Shown one piece after another: positions 7,841 through 16,290 of a stretch of DNA of 22,521 nt (within the stretch, counting starts at the first letter, position 1; each line of letters begins with the position of its first letter). The position numbers and the translations under genes are program-made. The notes beneath the pieces are model-generated. The model ran no database searches. It had not been told where the DNA came from and saw only the letters and a list, made by a program, of their open reading frames with translations. Source of the stretch: Phytomonas francai. Taxonomy: Eukaryota; Euglenozoa; Kinetoplastea; Trypanosomatida; Trypanosomatidae. The stretch spans positions 150,182 to 172,702 of the forward strand of contig MJCC01000013.1 of assembly GCA_001766655.1 (NCBI GenBank), written 5' to 3'.

Positions 7841-8668
7841 TAAAAGATTTTCCTCCTTTCCCTTACTTCAGTGGACTCCATTGAAAGGAAGGAAGAACAA
7901 CAAATGGTATTACCTTTTATATCTACGCCTCATCTTGCACATGCTTAGATATATCTATTGTTACTTTTAGACAAACTCAGAGATCAAAGAGGAGTTTGCT
8001 CGTTTTTTTATTATTTTTATTTTCAGTTTTGTTCTTTTCCCTTGCTTGTGGATGCACAAAGTATGTCTTTTTGAAAATGTATGGAGGTGTTGATCTCAAA
8101 TTTTATACAACACTACAAAATTCAGAAGTATTATCAAAATATTTGTCTATATACAACTACATATCTACGTATTGTTTATATGTGTGGGTATGTTTGTCTG
8201 TAAGGATACAGAGACCTCTGGTTTATTATATATTGTATCTTTAAAAAAGAATGCAAAATAATGTGTGGTATTCGCCTTCCAAGCAGTGCATATTCTATAG
8301 TGGAAAAAATACCCCCTCGTTCCCATGCCTGTGGATTATTGACTTCCATACTCATACTATTACAAAAATATTTAGGGCAGCATTTGTCTGCCCAACTATA
8401 GAAGAGAGATTATTAATACACTATTTATTTATAACTAAGTTTTTGATTGTATTTTATACCCTTTTTCCTTACTATTGTTGCTTTTACTGTTGAATAAGTG
8501 TATTACACAAGGATAAGAAAGGCCCTTAAATATTTTTATGTGCAAAACTCATTTTCTTGAACGCAATCGAGAATAGAGAACACATCGGAACCAAAACTGA
8601 AGAGCGAAGGGTATTTTTCAGAGTCAAGAGAAACGAATTAAAAAAACGCAAAGAAAAAGAAGAGGAGA
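7841..8668 (+). other. Intergenic region between the coiled-coil gene and the membrane-protein gene
   Basis: This is 0.8 kb of AT-rich DNA. Two short open frames (about 7996-8244 and 8251-8493) have the Phe/Tyr/Ile-rich composition expected of random AT-rich sequence, and I reject them as genes. T-rich tracts occur at about 8005-8040 and 8440-8490. No RNA gene is recognised. Confidence 0.55.
8440..8498 (+). promoter_or_regulatory. Putative trans-splice acceptor for the MFS-like gene
   Basis: A T/C-rich tract is followed by AG at 8497-8498. The next good ATG in a coding-like frame is at 8669, giving a leader of about 170 nt. Another AG near 8569, after a shorter T-rich run, is possible. Confidence 0.35.
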
Positions 8669-10966
8669 ATGGAAAATTTACTCATAAAGAAAATGGGAAA
8701 AGAAGAGGGGGAGCTCCAGTTGGCGGTGGATCGAATGGAAAGGGAGGTGCTAATCAGCGGCGAAGAGGTGGAACGCTCGCAAATTAGCTGCGAGGAATAC
8801 GTCGAGCGCGGGAAAATGTCCGAAATATTTTCCGAAAAGTGTAAAGAAGTTATCGGTGCTAGGGTAAATAATATTAATCCTATTATCACCCTATCTTCTT
8901 CATCTGTTCAATCAGAGCTTGTCCTGCCTTCTTTTCCGCCGGATGACTCAATGAAAATCGGCAGAAAGCTCAAAAGCTACGGGACGACTAGTGGAAAAAG
9001 AGGAGGAGAAAGTGCTAGCAATCATGATTGTCAGGAAATGTCTGGGGGAAACCACCATTTTCGTAATTCGCGTCCTCCCGATGTTGCTGCAGGGGCTAAT
9101 TGTTGTCCTATCGGAGGGTTCTGCAACCTGTGTTAAAGGGGCTTTCTCAAGTTATTCTCTTCCTTTAATTGATTATCGCAGTCGTTATGATGGGGTTCGC
9201 GGAGCACTCGTAGCGTTTCAAGAGGAGGATTCTAATCACGAGCTAGCAGACGATGAGGGCAACTTATACGAAGAAGGAAGAGAAAAGGAGGGAGACAGCC
9301 ATAGCAATAATAAACTCGACGCGGAAGGGCAAGTATCATCATTTTTATTGCAGAGGGCTAGGGGGGGGGGGGGGGGGGGGGGGGGGCGAGCTAATTCACC
9401 GGCATATCTTCTTCACCCTTATTGCATTTTATTTTCTCGTTTTACTGGGTTTACGAATGGTCTGGGGGAATTTGACGGCGCACATTATTACTATGCATTA
9501 TGATTCGTTATCTTCTTCTGCAGGGGGAGGAGGGGAAAAGCGATTGTTTCCATTTACGGAGGTAGAATTGGTATTTATGGGAGCTTCCTGCTTCTTTTCG
9601 ACGGCGTTTTGTACATTCCCCTCTTCCTCCCACGGTAGGCCACGAGCTTTACATGTTTCGCTGATTTTCGCTACCTTGGCAGTTATCTTTGGGAATTGCC
9701 TCTGTTTCTTCTTCTTCCCGTTTTGCGCGGATTTCTTTTCTTTGACATTGTTTCGCGTTTTGATTGGTGGCGCGCTTATCGGCCTCGGGGAGGGGTTTCT
9801 TTTGCCTGTTTCGTACTTTTTTGTGAGCGTGGAGGTCGGGGCAGCGGCGGCAGCAGCATTATTGCTGTTATTATCCATTAGTACATGGTTGATTTTCAAT
9901 TTTATCGTAGCGTCAGGGATGTCGATACTGCATTCCTTCTACTTTGCGCATTTATTAGCAGTTATTATTATTGTGTATGCTGTCATGAGTGTACTCGCGC
10001 TTGCGCTCGTTTGTTTAGCTAATGTGGAGGTTCTTTTTAAAAATGCTTCCTCACGGCGGCATTTTCGTTATTTCGCGACATCAAGCTTTGGCTTCATTCG
10101 TACGCTTCGCCGAGTGTCGCTGTCTTTTCTCCTACGCGCTTTCACCTTCGCGGTGCTCGCCGCCGGAGTGGGGAATCTTTTGACGGATTTCGAGATTGTT
10201 TTCCCAAACTTTATAATCGAAAACACTAACACCGCTAATGGGAAGGGAGTTCAAGTCAGGATTGAGAATAATGAGACCTTGTCGTGCGAGGTACGTCGTG
10301 GCGTGCTGGGTATGTTATTTTGTGCGGCTTCGCTCTGGCTGTTTGGTATGATGCCCTCTTTGGTGGGAGTTTTCAAAAAAGTTCGCGTCGCCATTTCTTG
10401 CAGCCGCGGTCCCGACTCTGCTTTGGGGGCTGTACCTCCTTTACTACCCCAACGGCATTTTCACGAGCTTCTTTGGTCCTTTAAACAACCTCAATGAAAT
10501 ATTAATGTTATTAGCATCATTATTGCCCTCCTCTTTTGCGGTTTCCGAGGTAGCGACGGGGGTGGGGTTTGTCATAATCGCGAGCGGTTTGCTGCGCTCC
10601 ATCGTTATCACTGGAGAGGGTTTCTTGCCCCCACCACAGAGTTGCCATAACATAGGAAAAGAACGCTTTGGCAAGGATGAAATCCCGCACGAAGCGACGT
10701 ATTTAATGCGAGAACTCGCACAACGAAGCGAAAACCAACGAGCGGAACGTACTAAAGGGAAAATACCACCCCACATGGCGGACGATGGCTTCGCTGAGCA
10801 CCGAACACGGTCAGTTGCGTTTATTCGAGAGGGGACGAACGCGTTCGCGGGGTTTGTTCTTTTCTGTGTTTTGGCCTTTTTAACGTGTTTTTTCTTTTTT
10901 ATTATTATCGAAAAGTATTGTTTCCATTATTTTTTGGGGTTCGGCAAGCGCAGATCTTGTTGGTAA
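8669..10966 (+). pseudogene. MFS-like multi-pass membrane protein, split over three frames
   Basis: Coding character passes between frames. An N-terminal charged segment starts at ATG 8669. A second frame from about 9000 includes a membrane helix near 9050-9110. A third frame runs from about 9387 to 10380 with many membrane helices, and a fourth piece (same frame as the first) from about 10380 ends in TAA at 10964-10966. The switches fall in or near A5 (8995-8999), G26 (9361-9386) and A6 (10375-10380). Across all pieces I count about eleven to twelve hydrophobic segments. The segment RVLIGGALIGLGEGFLLPVS resembles the Arg/Gly-rich fourth helix of major facilitator transporters. The substrate is unknown. 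This may be a pseudogene, a real gene with homopolymer sequencing errors, or a length-switchable locus; the sequence alone cannot decide. The second switch could lie anywhere from about 9253 to 9386. Confidence 0.6.
9361..9386 (+). repeat. Poly-G tract (26 G) inside coding sequence
   Basis: Twenty-six consecutive G lie at a point where the coding frame of the membrane-protein gene appears to change. If translated, it is a polyglycine linker in every frame. Such runs are unstable in replication and hard to sequence. Confidence 0.9.
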
Positions 10967-11550
10967 TCCGAACGACAGCAATGCAAACGTACATCAAAAA
11001 CTGCACTTTCTAACTGCTGGCCTCTGTGAGGTGGCTACTATCGTTCAAATACTTCGATGTTTTATCACCTCTCAAACTGGAGGCTGATTATTTTGCCTAT
11101 ATGCATACTATTTATCGTTTTTGTTTTTGTTTGCTTATTGATACTCACACCTTCGATAGTAAAAAAATGTTTTTTTTTGTATTGAAATATCGATGATAGG
11201 TATCTGTGTAAATAGAAAACTGTCAAAAAAGAAAGTATTGAAAAAAACAAACAGATTTTGTTGGAGAAAACCTGAATAATATTTATGGTTATTGATTCCG
11301 TTTCAATTACCAAAGGGCCGTTTGAAGAGCTTTTCAACTTTTCTGAACATTGAATTCGTGAGCTCTTATCAAACATACAAAAAAAAAGGGGGGGAACGTC
11401 AATCGATTCATAAACCTTACTTGAAATCCCCGTTGAAGGCTAATATGAGGGTTTTCGAAAACATAGAAGCGGGACTTGCCCAGAAATACTTTAAAGTGTT
11501 TACTCATCTTTCCCAGTTTTTAAGTTTGAAGAGAGGGCGTTTCTTGGCTT

Positions 11551-11564
11551 AAAAAAAAAAAAAA
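11551..11564 (+). repeat. Poly-A tract (14 A)
   Basis: This A homopolymer in intergenic DNA lies about 300 nt upstream of CFAP299. I see no target-site duplication or retroposed coding sequence next to it. Confidence 0.9.
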
Positions 11565-11620
11565 GAAACATCCTCTCTGTCATTCTGTTTGAATACGCGC
11601 GATGGATTGTCGAAATAAAG

Positions 11621-11644
11621 AAACCTCTCCTCCCTATATTATTC

Positions 11645-11684
<40 letters not shown>

Positions 11685-11685
11685 G
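11621..11685 (+). promoter_or_regulatory. Putative trans-splice acceptor for CFAP299, with embedded microsatellite
   Basis: The pyrimidine-rich stretch at 11624-11637 is separated from the first downstream AG (11684-11685) by (CA)7(TA)13. This would give a 5' UTR of about 163 nt that itself contains the GTCT/GT repeat. Variation in microsatellite length would change the tract-to-AG distance. Confidence 0.4.
11645..11684 (+). repeat. Compound microsatellite (CA)7(TA)13
   Basis: Seven CA units (11645-11658) run directly into thirteen TA units (11659-11684). It lies upstream of CFAP299. Confidence 0.9.
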
Positions 11686-11783
11686 TAAGGCATAGCGCTT
11701 AGGGAAGTAAAAAAAAGAAAGAACGCAGGGCCGTGAGGGGGGCAATATCGGTAAAGTATCCCTGAGTACGGTGCGAGAGGTGC

Positions 11784-11818
11784 GTCTGTCTGTCTGTCTG
11801 TGTGTGTGTGTGTGTGTG
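11784..11818 (+). repeat. Compound microsatellite (GTCT)4(GT)n in the CFAP299 leader
   Basis: Four GTCT units run into about nine GT units, ending 30 nt before the CFAP299 ATG. The CFAP299 frame happens to stay open through the repeat, but there is no ATG upstream, so it is leader rather than coding sequence. Confidence 0.88.
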
Positions 11819-11848
11819 CGTGTGCGAGATCCCGTCGAGTGCGCGGCG

Positions 11849-12538
11849 ATGGACGGGGCTCGGAAGCACCGCAGCATCCTCGACTTCGCCTCCTACGAGG
11901 AGTACCTCGACCAGCAGGTGACCGCCGAGGATGTCTTCTACCTCGAGGACCGCGAGGCCGCCCGGCGGGTCGTCGAGCTCGGCTACAAGGGCAAGGACTT
12001 CCTCGACCGCGACGAGTTCGAGGCCGCCCGGCTGATCGCGCGGCATGGGCCGGAGAAGCGGCGCGAGAGCGCCGAGGCCATCCTGAGCGCGAACCGCCCC
12101 TTTGAGCCCGGCACCCTGCTCGACGCCATCGCGAAGCGCGAGGAGCTCGTGCGGACCGGCAAGCTCGCCACGATCCTCTTCATCCGGGACTACGTGAACG
12201 GGCAGGAGGTCTCGGCCTACATCGACCTCGCCCACCGCTTCCTCACCGACAACTTCGAGGAGTACTTCGACGGGGTGAAGCGGCTGCTGCCGCGGCGAAG
12301 CGACCTCAGCTACTACAACTGGAAGACGCACACCTTGTACTACAACAACAGCAGCTCCTTCCAGGTCATCACCGAAAGCGGGTTCGGCCTCCTCATGAAG
12401 CATAAACGCGATCGAAAGATTATGGTGATGGACCCGAAGGCGCCCACCCCGGGCGATAGCAGCAATCGCACGGTCTACCGCTGTAAGGACTACCTCCAGG
12501 TCACCATCTACGACCACGTCACGCGATTTAAGAGCTGA
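11849..12538 (+). CDS. CFAP299: CFAP299, cilia- and flagella-associated protein 299 (formerly C4orf22)
   Basis: This encodes 229 residues, almost the same length as the human protein (233). I recognise the family from several blocks: FYLEDREAARRVVELGYKG (30-48), FIRDYVNGQEVSAYIDLAHR (111-130), KRLLPR (144-149), DLSYYNW (152-158), KRDRKIMVMDPK (186-197) and the closing YDHVTR (221-226). The family is found in organisms with motile cilia; its biochemical role is not settled, though it is linked to sperm and flagellum function. The start is the first ATG; upstream the frame runs only into a microsatellite. The C-terminal end matches the family end, which supports TGA as a true stop in this genome. 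Codons end almost always in G or C, with slight relaxation after about 12360. Frame intact. Confidence 0.94.
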   Translation: MDGARKHRSILDFASYEEYLDQQVTAEDVFYLEDREAARRVVELGYKGKDFLDRDEFEAARLIARHGPEKRRESAEAILSANRPFEPGTLLDAIAKREELVRTGKLATILFIRDYVNGQEVSAYIDLAHRFLTDNFEEYFDGVKRLLPRRSDLSYYNWKTHTLYYNNSSSFQVITESGFGLLMKHKRDRKIMVMDPKAPTPGDSSNRTVYRCKDYLQVTIYDHVTRFKS

Positions 12539-12634
12539 GCACGCGCAGCCTGCAAGGATGCCTGTCCAACCTACAATAGACATCCTTGACGACCCCCTGC
12601 GGCCTTGGCGTGGAGGGGTGACGATCGGAGGGGC

Positions 12635-12666
12635 TTTTTTTTTTTTTTTTGCGTGTGTGTGTGTGT
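12635..12666 (+). repeat. T16 run followed by (GT)7
   Basis: A 16-T homopolymer (12635-12650) and seven GT units (12653-12666), separated by two bases, lie in the probable 3' UTR of CFAP299. Confidence 0.9.
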
Positions 12667-12707
12667 AAAGCCTTCTCAGGTTTCAATCGTGACAGGCTTT
12701 ACGTTCT

Positions 12708-12733
12708 TTATTATTATTATTATTATTATTATT
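12708..12733 (+). repeat. TTA trinucleotide microsatellite
   Basis: About eight TTA/ATT units lie in intergenic DNA, the same motif as at 4851-4872. Confidence 0.9.
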
Positions 12734-13063
12734 TGGTTGAGAGGAGTTTACATTTTTTGACAAAAAGATGTATCTAAGGATGTAAATAGGGTCAGTCGCC
12801 TTTGTTCTTGTTTCAAATGTTGCTATGCGATGCGTACTCTGAAAATAGAGTGGGCTCAACAAGGGTTTACAAATTTTGTATACCGTAAACGAACTTATTT
12901 TTATTCATACATGAAAAGGGAGAAATTTCGAGGATCGCGCTATGGCAACTCGCCTGAGCATTTCCCTCTTCCCTCTCACCCCTTCCCCATGAATTGCTAA
13001 ATCGTTCGCTTATCTTCTGGGCAATTTACTATTCCCCTTTCAACATTTCGTGGGTATGCTTTA

Positions 13064-13100
13064 TAGTTTTTTTTGTTTTTTTTGCCTGTCCACAACATAG
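13064..13100 (+). promoter_or_regulatory. Putative trans-splice acceptor for oligopeptidase B
   Basis: A T-rich tract interrupted by single G residues leads to CATAG with the AG at 13099-13100. It is 79 nt upstream of the first ATG at 13180. The tract length and spacing are typical for a kinetoplastid acceptor. Confidence 0.6.
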
Positions 13101-13179
13101 CAGTATTAACTTCGTTATCGTAAAAAATAAAAATAAAAAATCACCTTTTACTCTCCTCTTTGTCATTGCTATTATCATT

Positions 13180-15363
13180 ATGAGTGATTCTACGCCTCCG
13201 GTTGCACCTTTACGAGATCATACCGTGCTTTTTGGCAAGGTCGAGGGCGAGGATCGCGGGCCGAACCCCATCGATCCGCCAATCCGCCGGAACGATCCCT
13301 ATTTTTGGCTGCGCGATGATGAGAGGAAAAACCCCGAGGTTCTAGAGCATTTAAAAAAAGAAAAAGCCTACTTCGAGGCCCGCACACAGGATATTAAAGA
13401 GCTCTCACAGACCATCTACAATGAGCATATCTCGCATATTAAGGAGACGGATATGACGGCACCGTATCTCGATGGGCCTTTTCTGTATTACAACCGCGAG
13501 GTGGAGGGGAAGTCGTACCAAATTTATTGCCGTGTGGAGAAGGGCAAAACCCCTGGAAAGGCGGAGGACGAGGAGGTCTTGCTGGACGTTAACGCGCTCG
13601 CGGAAGGACATGCATTTTGCGATGTCGCTGAGGTCAGCGCAGCACCGCCGAAGCATGACTTGATTGCGTATTCCGTGGATTGGAACGGAAGTGAAGTGTA
13701 TACGATCACTTTTTTGCCGAATACACTCGGGGTAAAGGATGAGATAACGGGAACGGATGGGTCGATTGTGTGGGCTGCCGACGCCAACAGCTTTTTATAC
13801 ATCACAAAGGATGATACGCTGCGAAGCGATAAGGTATGGCGCCATATCATCGGCGAACCGCAGTCAAAGGATGTGTGCATTTACAGCGAGAAGGATCCTC
13901 TTTTTTCCGTTGTTATTTCGAAATGCGTCGCGGGGCACACCTGCGTGGTTGGGTCTTCCTCCTCGGAGACCTCGGAGTTCTATTTGCTCGATCTCCGTAA
14001 GGGGAATGCGCACAACACGCTGGAGTTGGTGCGCGCGCGCGAGCAAGGGGTGCTTTACGAGGTAGACCTCCACGATCCGGAGAGCTTGATCATCCTGACG
14101 AACGAGGGGGGGGCCGTTAATTTCAAGGTGATCCTCGCGACCCGGAGTGCGCCGTCGGATTGGGGCACGGTGCTCGCCCCGCACTCGGAGGCGAACTACT
14201 ACACGGGGGTCGCCGTGTACCGCCGGTTTTTGCTCGTCAGCGGGCGCACGAACGGGCTGACGGCGGTCTGGATTTTGCTGGCGACCCGCACGGCCGACGC
14301 GCGCGGCGAGGCGTGGGCCTTTTTGCCCGGCAGCCCCCTCCGCCTGGAGAAGTTCTCCGACGAGGCCGCGGGGACGGTCAGGCTGGTCACCGCGCAGATG
14401 CAGGTTTTCGACACCACGACGTACCGCATCACCTACGCCTCCCTCGCGACGCCGCGGAGGTGCGAGGACGTGGACCCCTTCACGGGCGCGCGCGTCGTCG
14501 TGAAGGCGCAGGAGGTCGGCGGCGGCTTTTGCGCGGGGGATTACGTCGTGGAGCGGCTCCTCGCGCGGGCCCCGGACGGGACCGGGGTGCCGCTCTCGCT
14601 CGTCTACCGCCGCGACCTCGACCGGGGGCGGCCGCAGCCCTGCCTGCTCTACGGCTACGGCTCCTACGGGCTCTGCATGGAGCCGGAGTTCCGGATTTCG
14701 TACCTGCCCTACGTCGACCGCGGCGTGATCTACGCGATCGCGCACGTGCGCGGGGGGAGCGAGCTCGGCCGGCCCTGGTTCGAGCTCGGCGCGAAGTACC
14801 TGACGAAGCGGAACACCTTCGCGGACTTCATCGCGGCCGCCGAGTTTCTGATCGCGCGGGGCTACACGACGGCGGCGGGGCTCGCCTGCGAGGGCCGGAG
14901 CGCCGGCGGGCTGCTCGTCGGGGCCGTCCTCAACATGCGGCCGGACCTCTTCGCCGTCGCCCTCGCCGGCGTGCCCTTTGTCGATGTCATGACGACGATG
15001 TCCGACCCCTCGATCCCGCTCACCACCGGGGAGTGGGAACAGTGGGGGAACCCGAACGAGTACCGCTATTTCGACTACATGCTCAGCTATAGCCCGCTCG
15101 ATAACGTGCGCGGGCAGCGCTATCCCCACCTGCTCGTGCAGGCCGGCCTGCACGACCCCCGGGTCGCCTACTGGGAGCCGGTGAAGTGGGTCGCGAAGCT
15201 CCGCGCGCACCAAACGAGCGACTCCGAGATCCTCCTCCAGATGAACCTCGAGAGCGGGCACTTCTCCGCGAAGGATCGGTACAAGTACCTGCGCGAGTCC
15301 GCCGTCCAGCAGGCCTTCGTGTGTAAACACCTAAATGCCATCGCGCGCATGGTTTGCAAGTAA
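13180..15363 (+). CDS. OPB: Oligopeptidase B (serine peptidase, clan SC family S9A)
   Basis: This encodes 727 residues, in the size range of trypanosomatid oligopeptidase B (about 715-731). The enzyme is a cytosolic peptidase that cuts short peptides after Arg or Lys. The N-terminal part (motif DPYFWLRDDER near residues 40-50) begins the beta-propeller region, and the C-terminal third is the alpha/beta-hydrolase domain. The catalytic triad is visible: Ser574 in GRSAGG, Asp659 in GLHDPR and His694 in ESGHFS. The spacing (85 and 35 residues) matches the family. The frame is open 62 codons upstream but has no earlier ATG, so 13180 is the start. The first half has ordinary codons; from about 14160 nearly every codon ends in G or C. 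Frame intact, stop TAA. It is not related in function to its flagellar neighbours. Confidence 0.96.
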   Translation: MSDSTPPVAPLRDHTVLFGKVEGEDRGPNPIDPPIRRNDPYFWLRDDERKNPEVLEHLKKEKAYFEARTQDIKELSQTIYNEHISHIKETDMTAPYLDGPFLYYNREVEGKSYQIYCRVEKGKTPGKAEDEEVLLDVNALAEGHAFCDVAEVSAAPPKHDLIAYSVDWNGSEVYTITFLPNTLGVKDEITGTDGSIVWAADANSFLYITKDDTLRSDKVWRHIIGEPQSKDVCIYSEKDPLFSVVISKCVAGHTCVVGSSSSETSEFYLLDLRKGNAHNTLELVRAREQGVLYEVDLHDPESLIILTNEGGAVNFKVILATRSAPSDWGTVLAPHSEANYYTGVAVYRRFLLVSGRTNGLTAVWILLATRTADARGEAWAFLPGSPLRLEKFSDEAAGTVRLVTAQMQVFDTTTYRITYASLATPRRCEDVDPFTGARVVVKAQEVGGGFCAGDYVVERLLARAPDGTGVPLSLVYRRDLDRGRPQPCLLYGYGSYGLCMEPEFRISYLPYVDRGVIYAIAHVRGGSELGRPWFELGAKYLTKRNTFADFIAAAEFLIARGYTTAAGLACEGRSAGGLLVGAVLNMRPDLFAVALAGVPFVDVMTTMSDPSIPLTTGEWEQWGNPNEYRYFDYMLSYSPLDNVRGQRYPHLLVQAGLHDPRVAYWEPVKWVAKLRAHQTSDSEILLQMNLESGHFSAKDRYKYLRESAVQQAFVCKHLNAIARMVCK

Positions 15364-16019
15364 GGAAGGGATGGGCGTCGAGAAGAGGGGAGGGAAGGGG
15401 AAAAAAGTGTGCCGTACGATGCGGGGGGAACTGGGGTAAAATCGGTGGCAACCCCAACCACAAACAAAAACCGCTCTGAACGTGTTCCTTGCGAGTTGGG
15501 TTGGTTTACCCCATTCGAAAATCTTATGTTAGGGTTGCTTTCCTTTTTGCTTATTTAGTTTGTAACGAATCAACGGACGCTTAATCTCCCTGTTAAGTTC
15601 GTTTGTTTCTTCCCTCACTCCCTCATTTTCCTTCCCACACCGATGATTTTTGACATTATTTTCGTTCGAATACACGAGCCCTGAATCCAGGGATTTAGAG
15701 CGTAGGGGTGAAACTATATAGTATAACTAAGTTTACATTATATGAAGTATTTAATAATAGGGAAAAAGATACATATTCTGTGGCCACACAAGGGTGGTTG
15801 TGCTTCTTTCGGGGGAAAAAAAATAGATAACCATTTTTCCTTATATGGTTCAGATTTTGATATATAGTTTTAAATTTATTTTTTACCATTCAACGTCGAA
15901 AATTAAGTGAGTATAATGGTATTATCTAATATTTCTGATTTATCGCTTTCTTTCCTTTTTTAAAAATCGAAAAGGAGGCGGCGCGAAGGAGTAGATAACG
16001 CTGTGTTTTCCTATTTATC

Positions 16020-16136
16020 TAAGTCCGCGGTATATGCCGGCCATCTCTGCGTGGTGCCGCGGATTAGTAACCCGACGAGGGTGAAGCTAAGTGCCTGCAA
16101 GTCACCCGTCCTCGCGGACGGCGACTTTCATTTTTA
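16020..16136 (+). ncRNA. Candidate structured RNA, part 1 (strong hairpins and T-run)
   Basis: A 9-bp stem pairs 16024-16032 with 16055-16063 (one G-T pair). Another 6-bp stem pairs 16079-16084 with 16102-16107. A 6-bp tetraloop hairpin follows at 16106-16111 / 16116-16121. The last two overlap by two bases, so they would compete or stack. Ten bases later comes a T5 run (16131-16135), which could serve as an RNA polymerase III terminator. I checked by eye for tRNA, 5S, U6 and 7SL features and found none. The strand is assumed from the T-run. Confidence 0.35.
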
Positions 16137-16140
16137 GATG

Positions 16141-16290
16141 CTAATACTGGTAGAGTATTCAACAGGGCCTTTGCTAAGGCTACCCGAGCTGAGTTTCAGA
16201 CTCAGACTGAACACTGTTAGCGCTTATCTTACCCCAGTACTCGCTCGCCGAGTTCTCTGGTTTTACCAGACACCACTTATGCGCTGTGAT
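16141..16290. ncRNA. Candidate structured RNA, part 2 (row of small hairpins)
   Basis: Five perfect small hairpins follow each other: stems at 16143-16148/16154-16159, 16167-16171/16176-16180, 16189-16194/16200-16205, 16239-16243/16249-16253 and 16256-16260/16266-16270, with loops of 4 or 5 nt. The last two are enclosed by a further stem 16219-16223/16281-16285, extended by 16212-16214/16286-16288, which makes a three-way junction. I do not recognise an RNA family, and the strand is unknown. Confidence 0.3.

Larger units (their letters stand above)
10967..11848 (+). other. Intergenic region upstream of CFAP299
   Basis: This is 0.9 kb of AT-rich DNA. It contains an A14 run (11551-11564), (CA)7(TA)13 at 11645-11684 and a GTCT/GT repeat at 11784-11818. 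A 35-codon open frame with ATG at 11445 and TAA just before the A14 run has no recognisable feature. No RNA gene is seen. Confidence 0.55.
12539..13179 (+). other. Intergenic region between CFAP299 and oligopeptidase B
   Basis: This stretch contains a cluster of simple repeats close to the CFAP299 stop (T16, GT repeat, TTA repeat), then ordinary AT-rich DNA, then pyrimidine tracts at 12961-12988 and 13064-13092 before the next gene. No coding or RNA gene signal is seen. Confidence 0.55.

Noticed and set aside
7996..8493. Two short plus-strand open frames of about 80 codons
   Set aside because: They are AT-rich and dominated by Phe, Tyr and Ile; the first has no ATG start. The composition is that of random intergenic DNA.
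11445..11552. 35-codon open frame ending just before the A14 run
   Set aside because: It has a proper ATG and TAA, but there is no motif, no clear splice acceptor and no neighbour to suggest function. The A-run next to it is not accompanied by signs of retroposition.
11699..12583. 294-codon minus-strand open frame opposite CFAP299
   Set aside because: It is the antisense of a near-full-length conserved protein; its C-terminal part runs through the GT repeat as a low-complexity Thr-His stretch.
13864..15330. 488-codon minus-strand open frame opposite oligopeptidase B
   Set aside because: The plus strand carries an intact enzyme with its full catalytic triad. The antisense frame is a shadow of GC-rich codons.
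248..15363. Full Blastocrithidia-type code (all three stops reassigned)
   Set aside because: TGA ends CFAP299 exactly at the family's C-terminus and also ends the torsin-like gene, Trp is written TGG throughout, and in-frame stops are not scattered over the genes.
15527..15535. TTAGGGTT match to the telomere repeat (minus strand AACCCTAA), considered as a telomerase RNA template
   Set aside because: It is one partial repeat with no structural support and on the strand opposite to transcription. Chance occurrence is likely.
16020..16110. Possible 5S rRNA or 7SL RNA
   Set aside because: A short GAAGCTAAG match to 5S and a vague Alu-domain resemblance were noticed, but the conserved cores of both RNAs are missing.
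16189..16205. A 5-bp stem with a 7-nt loop that could be read as a tRNA anticodon arm with UCA (selenocysteine-like)
   Set aside because: No acceptor stem, D arm or T arm with a GTTC box can be placed around it at the right distances. It folds better as a simple 6-bp hairpin.
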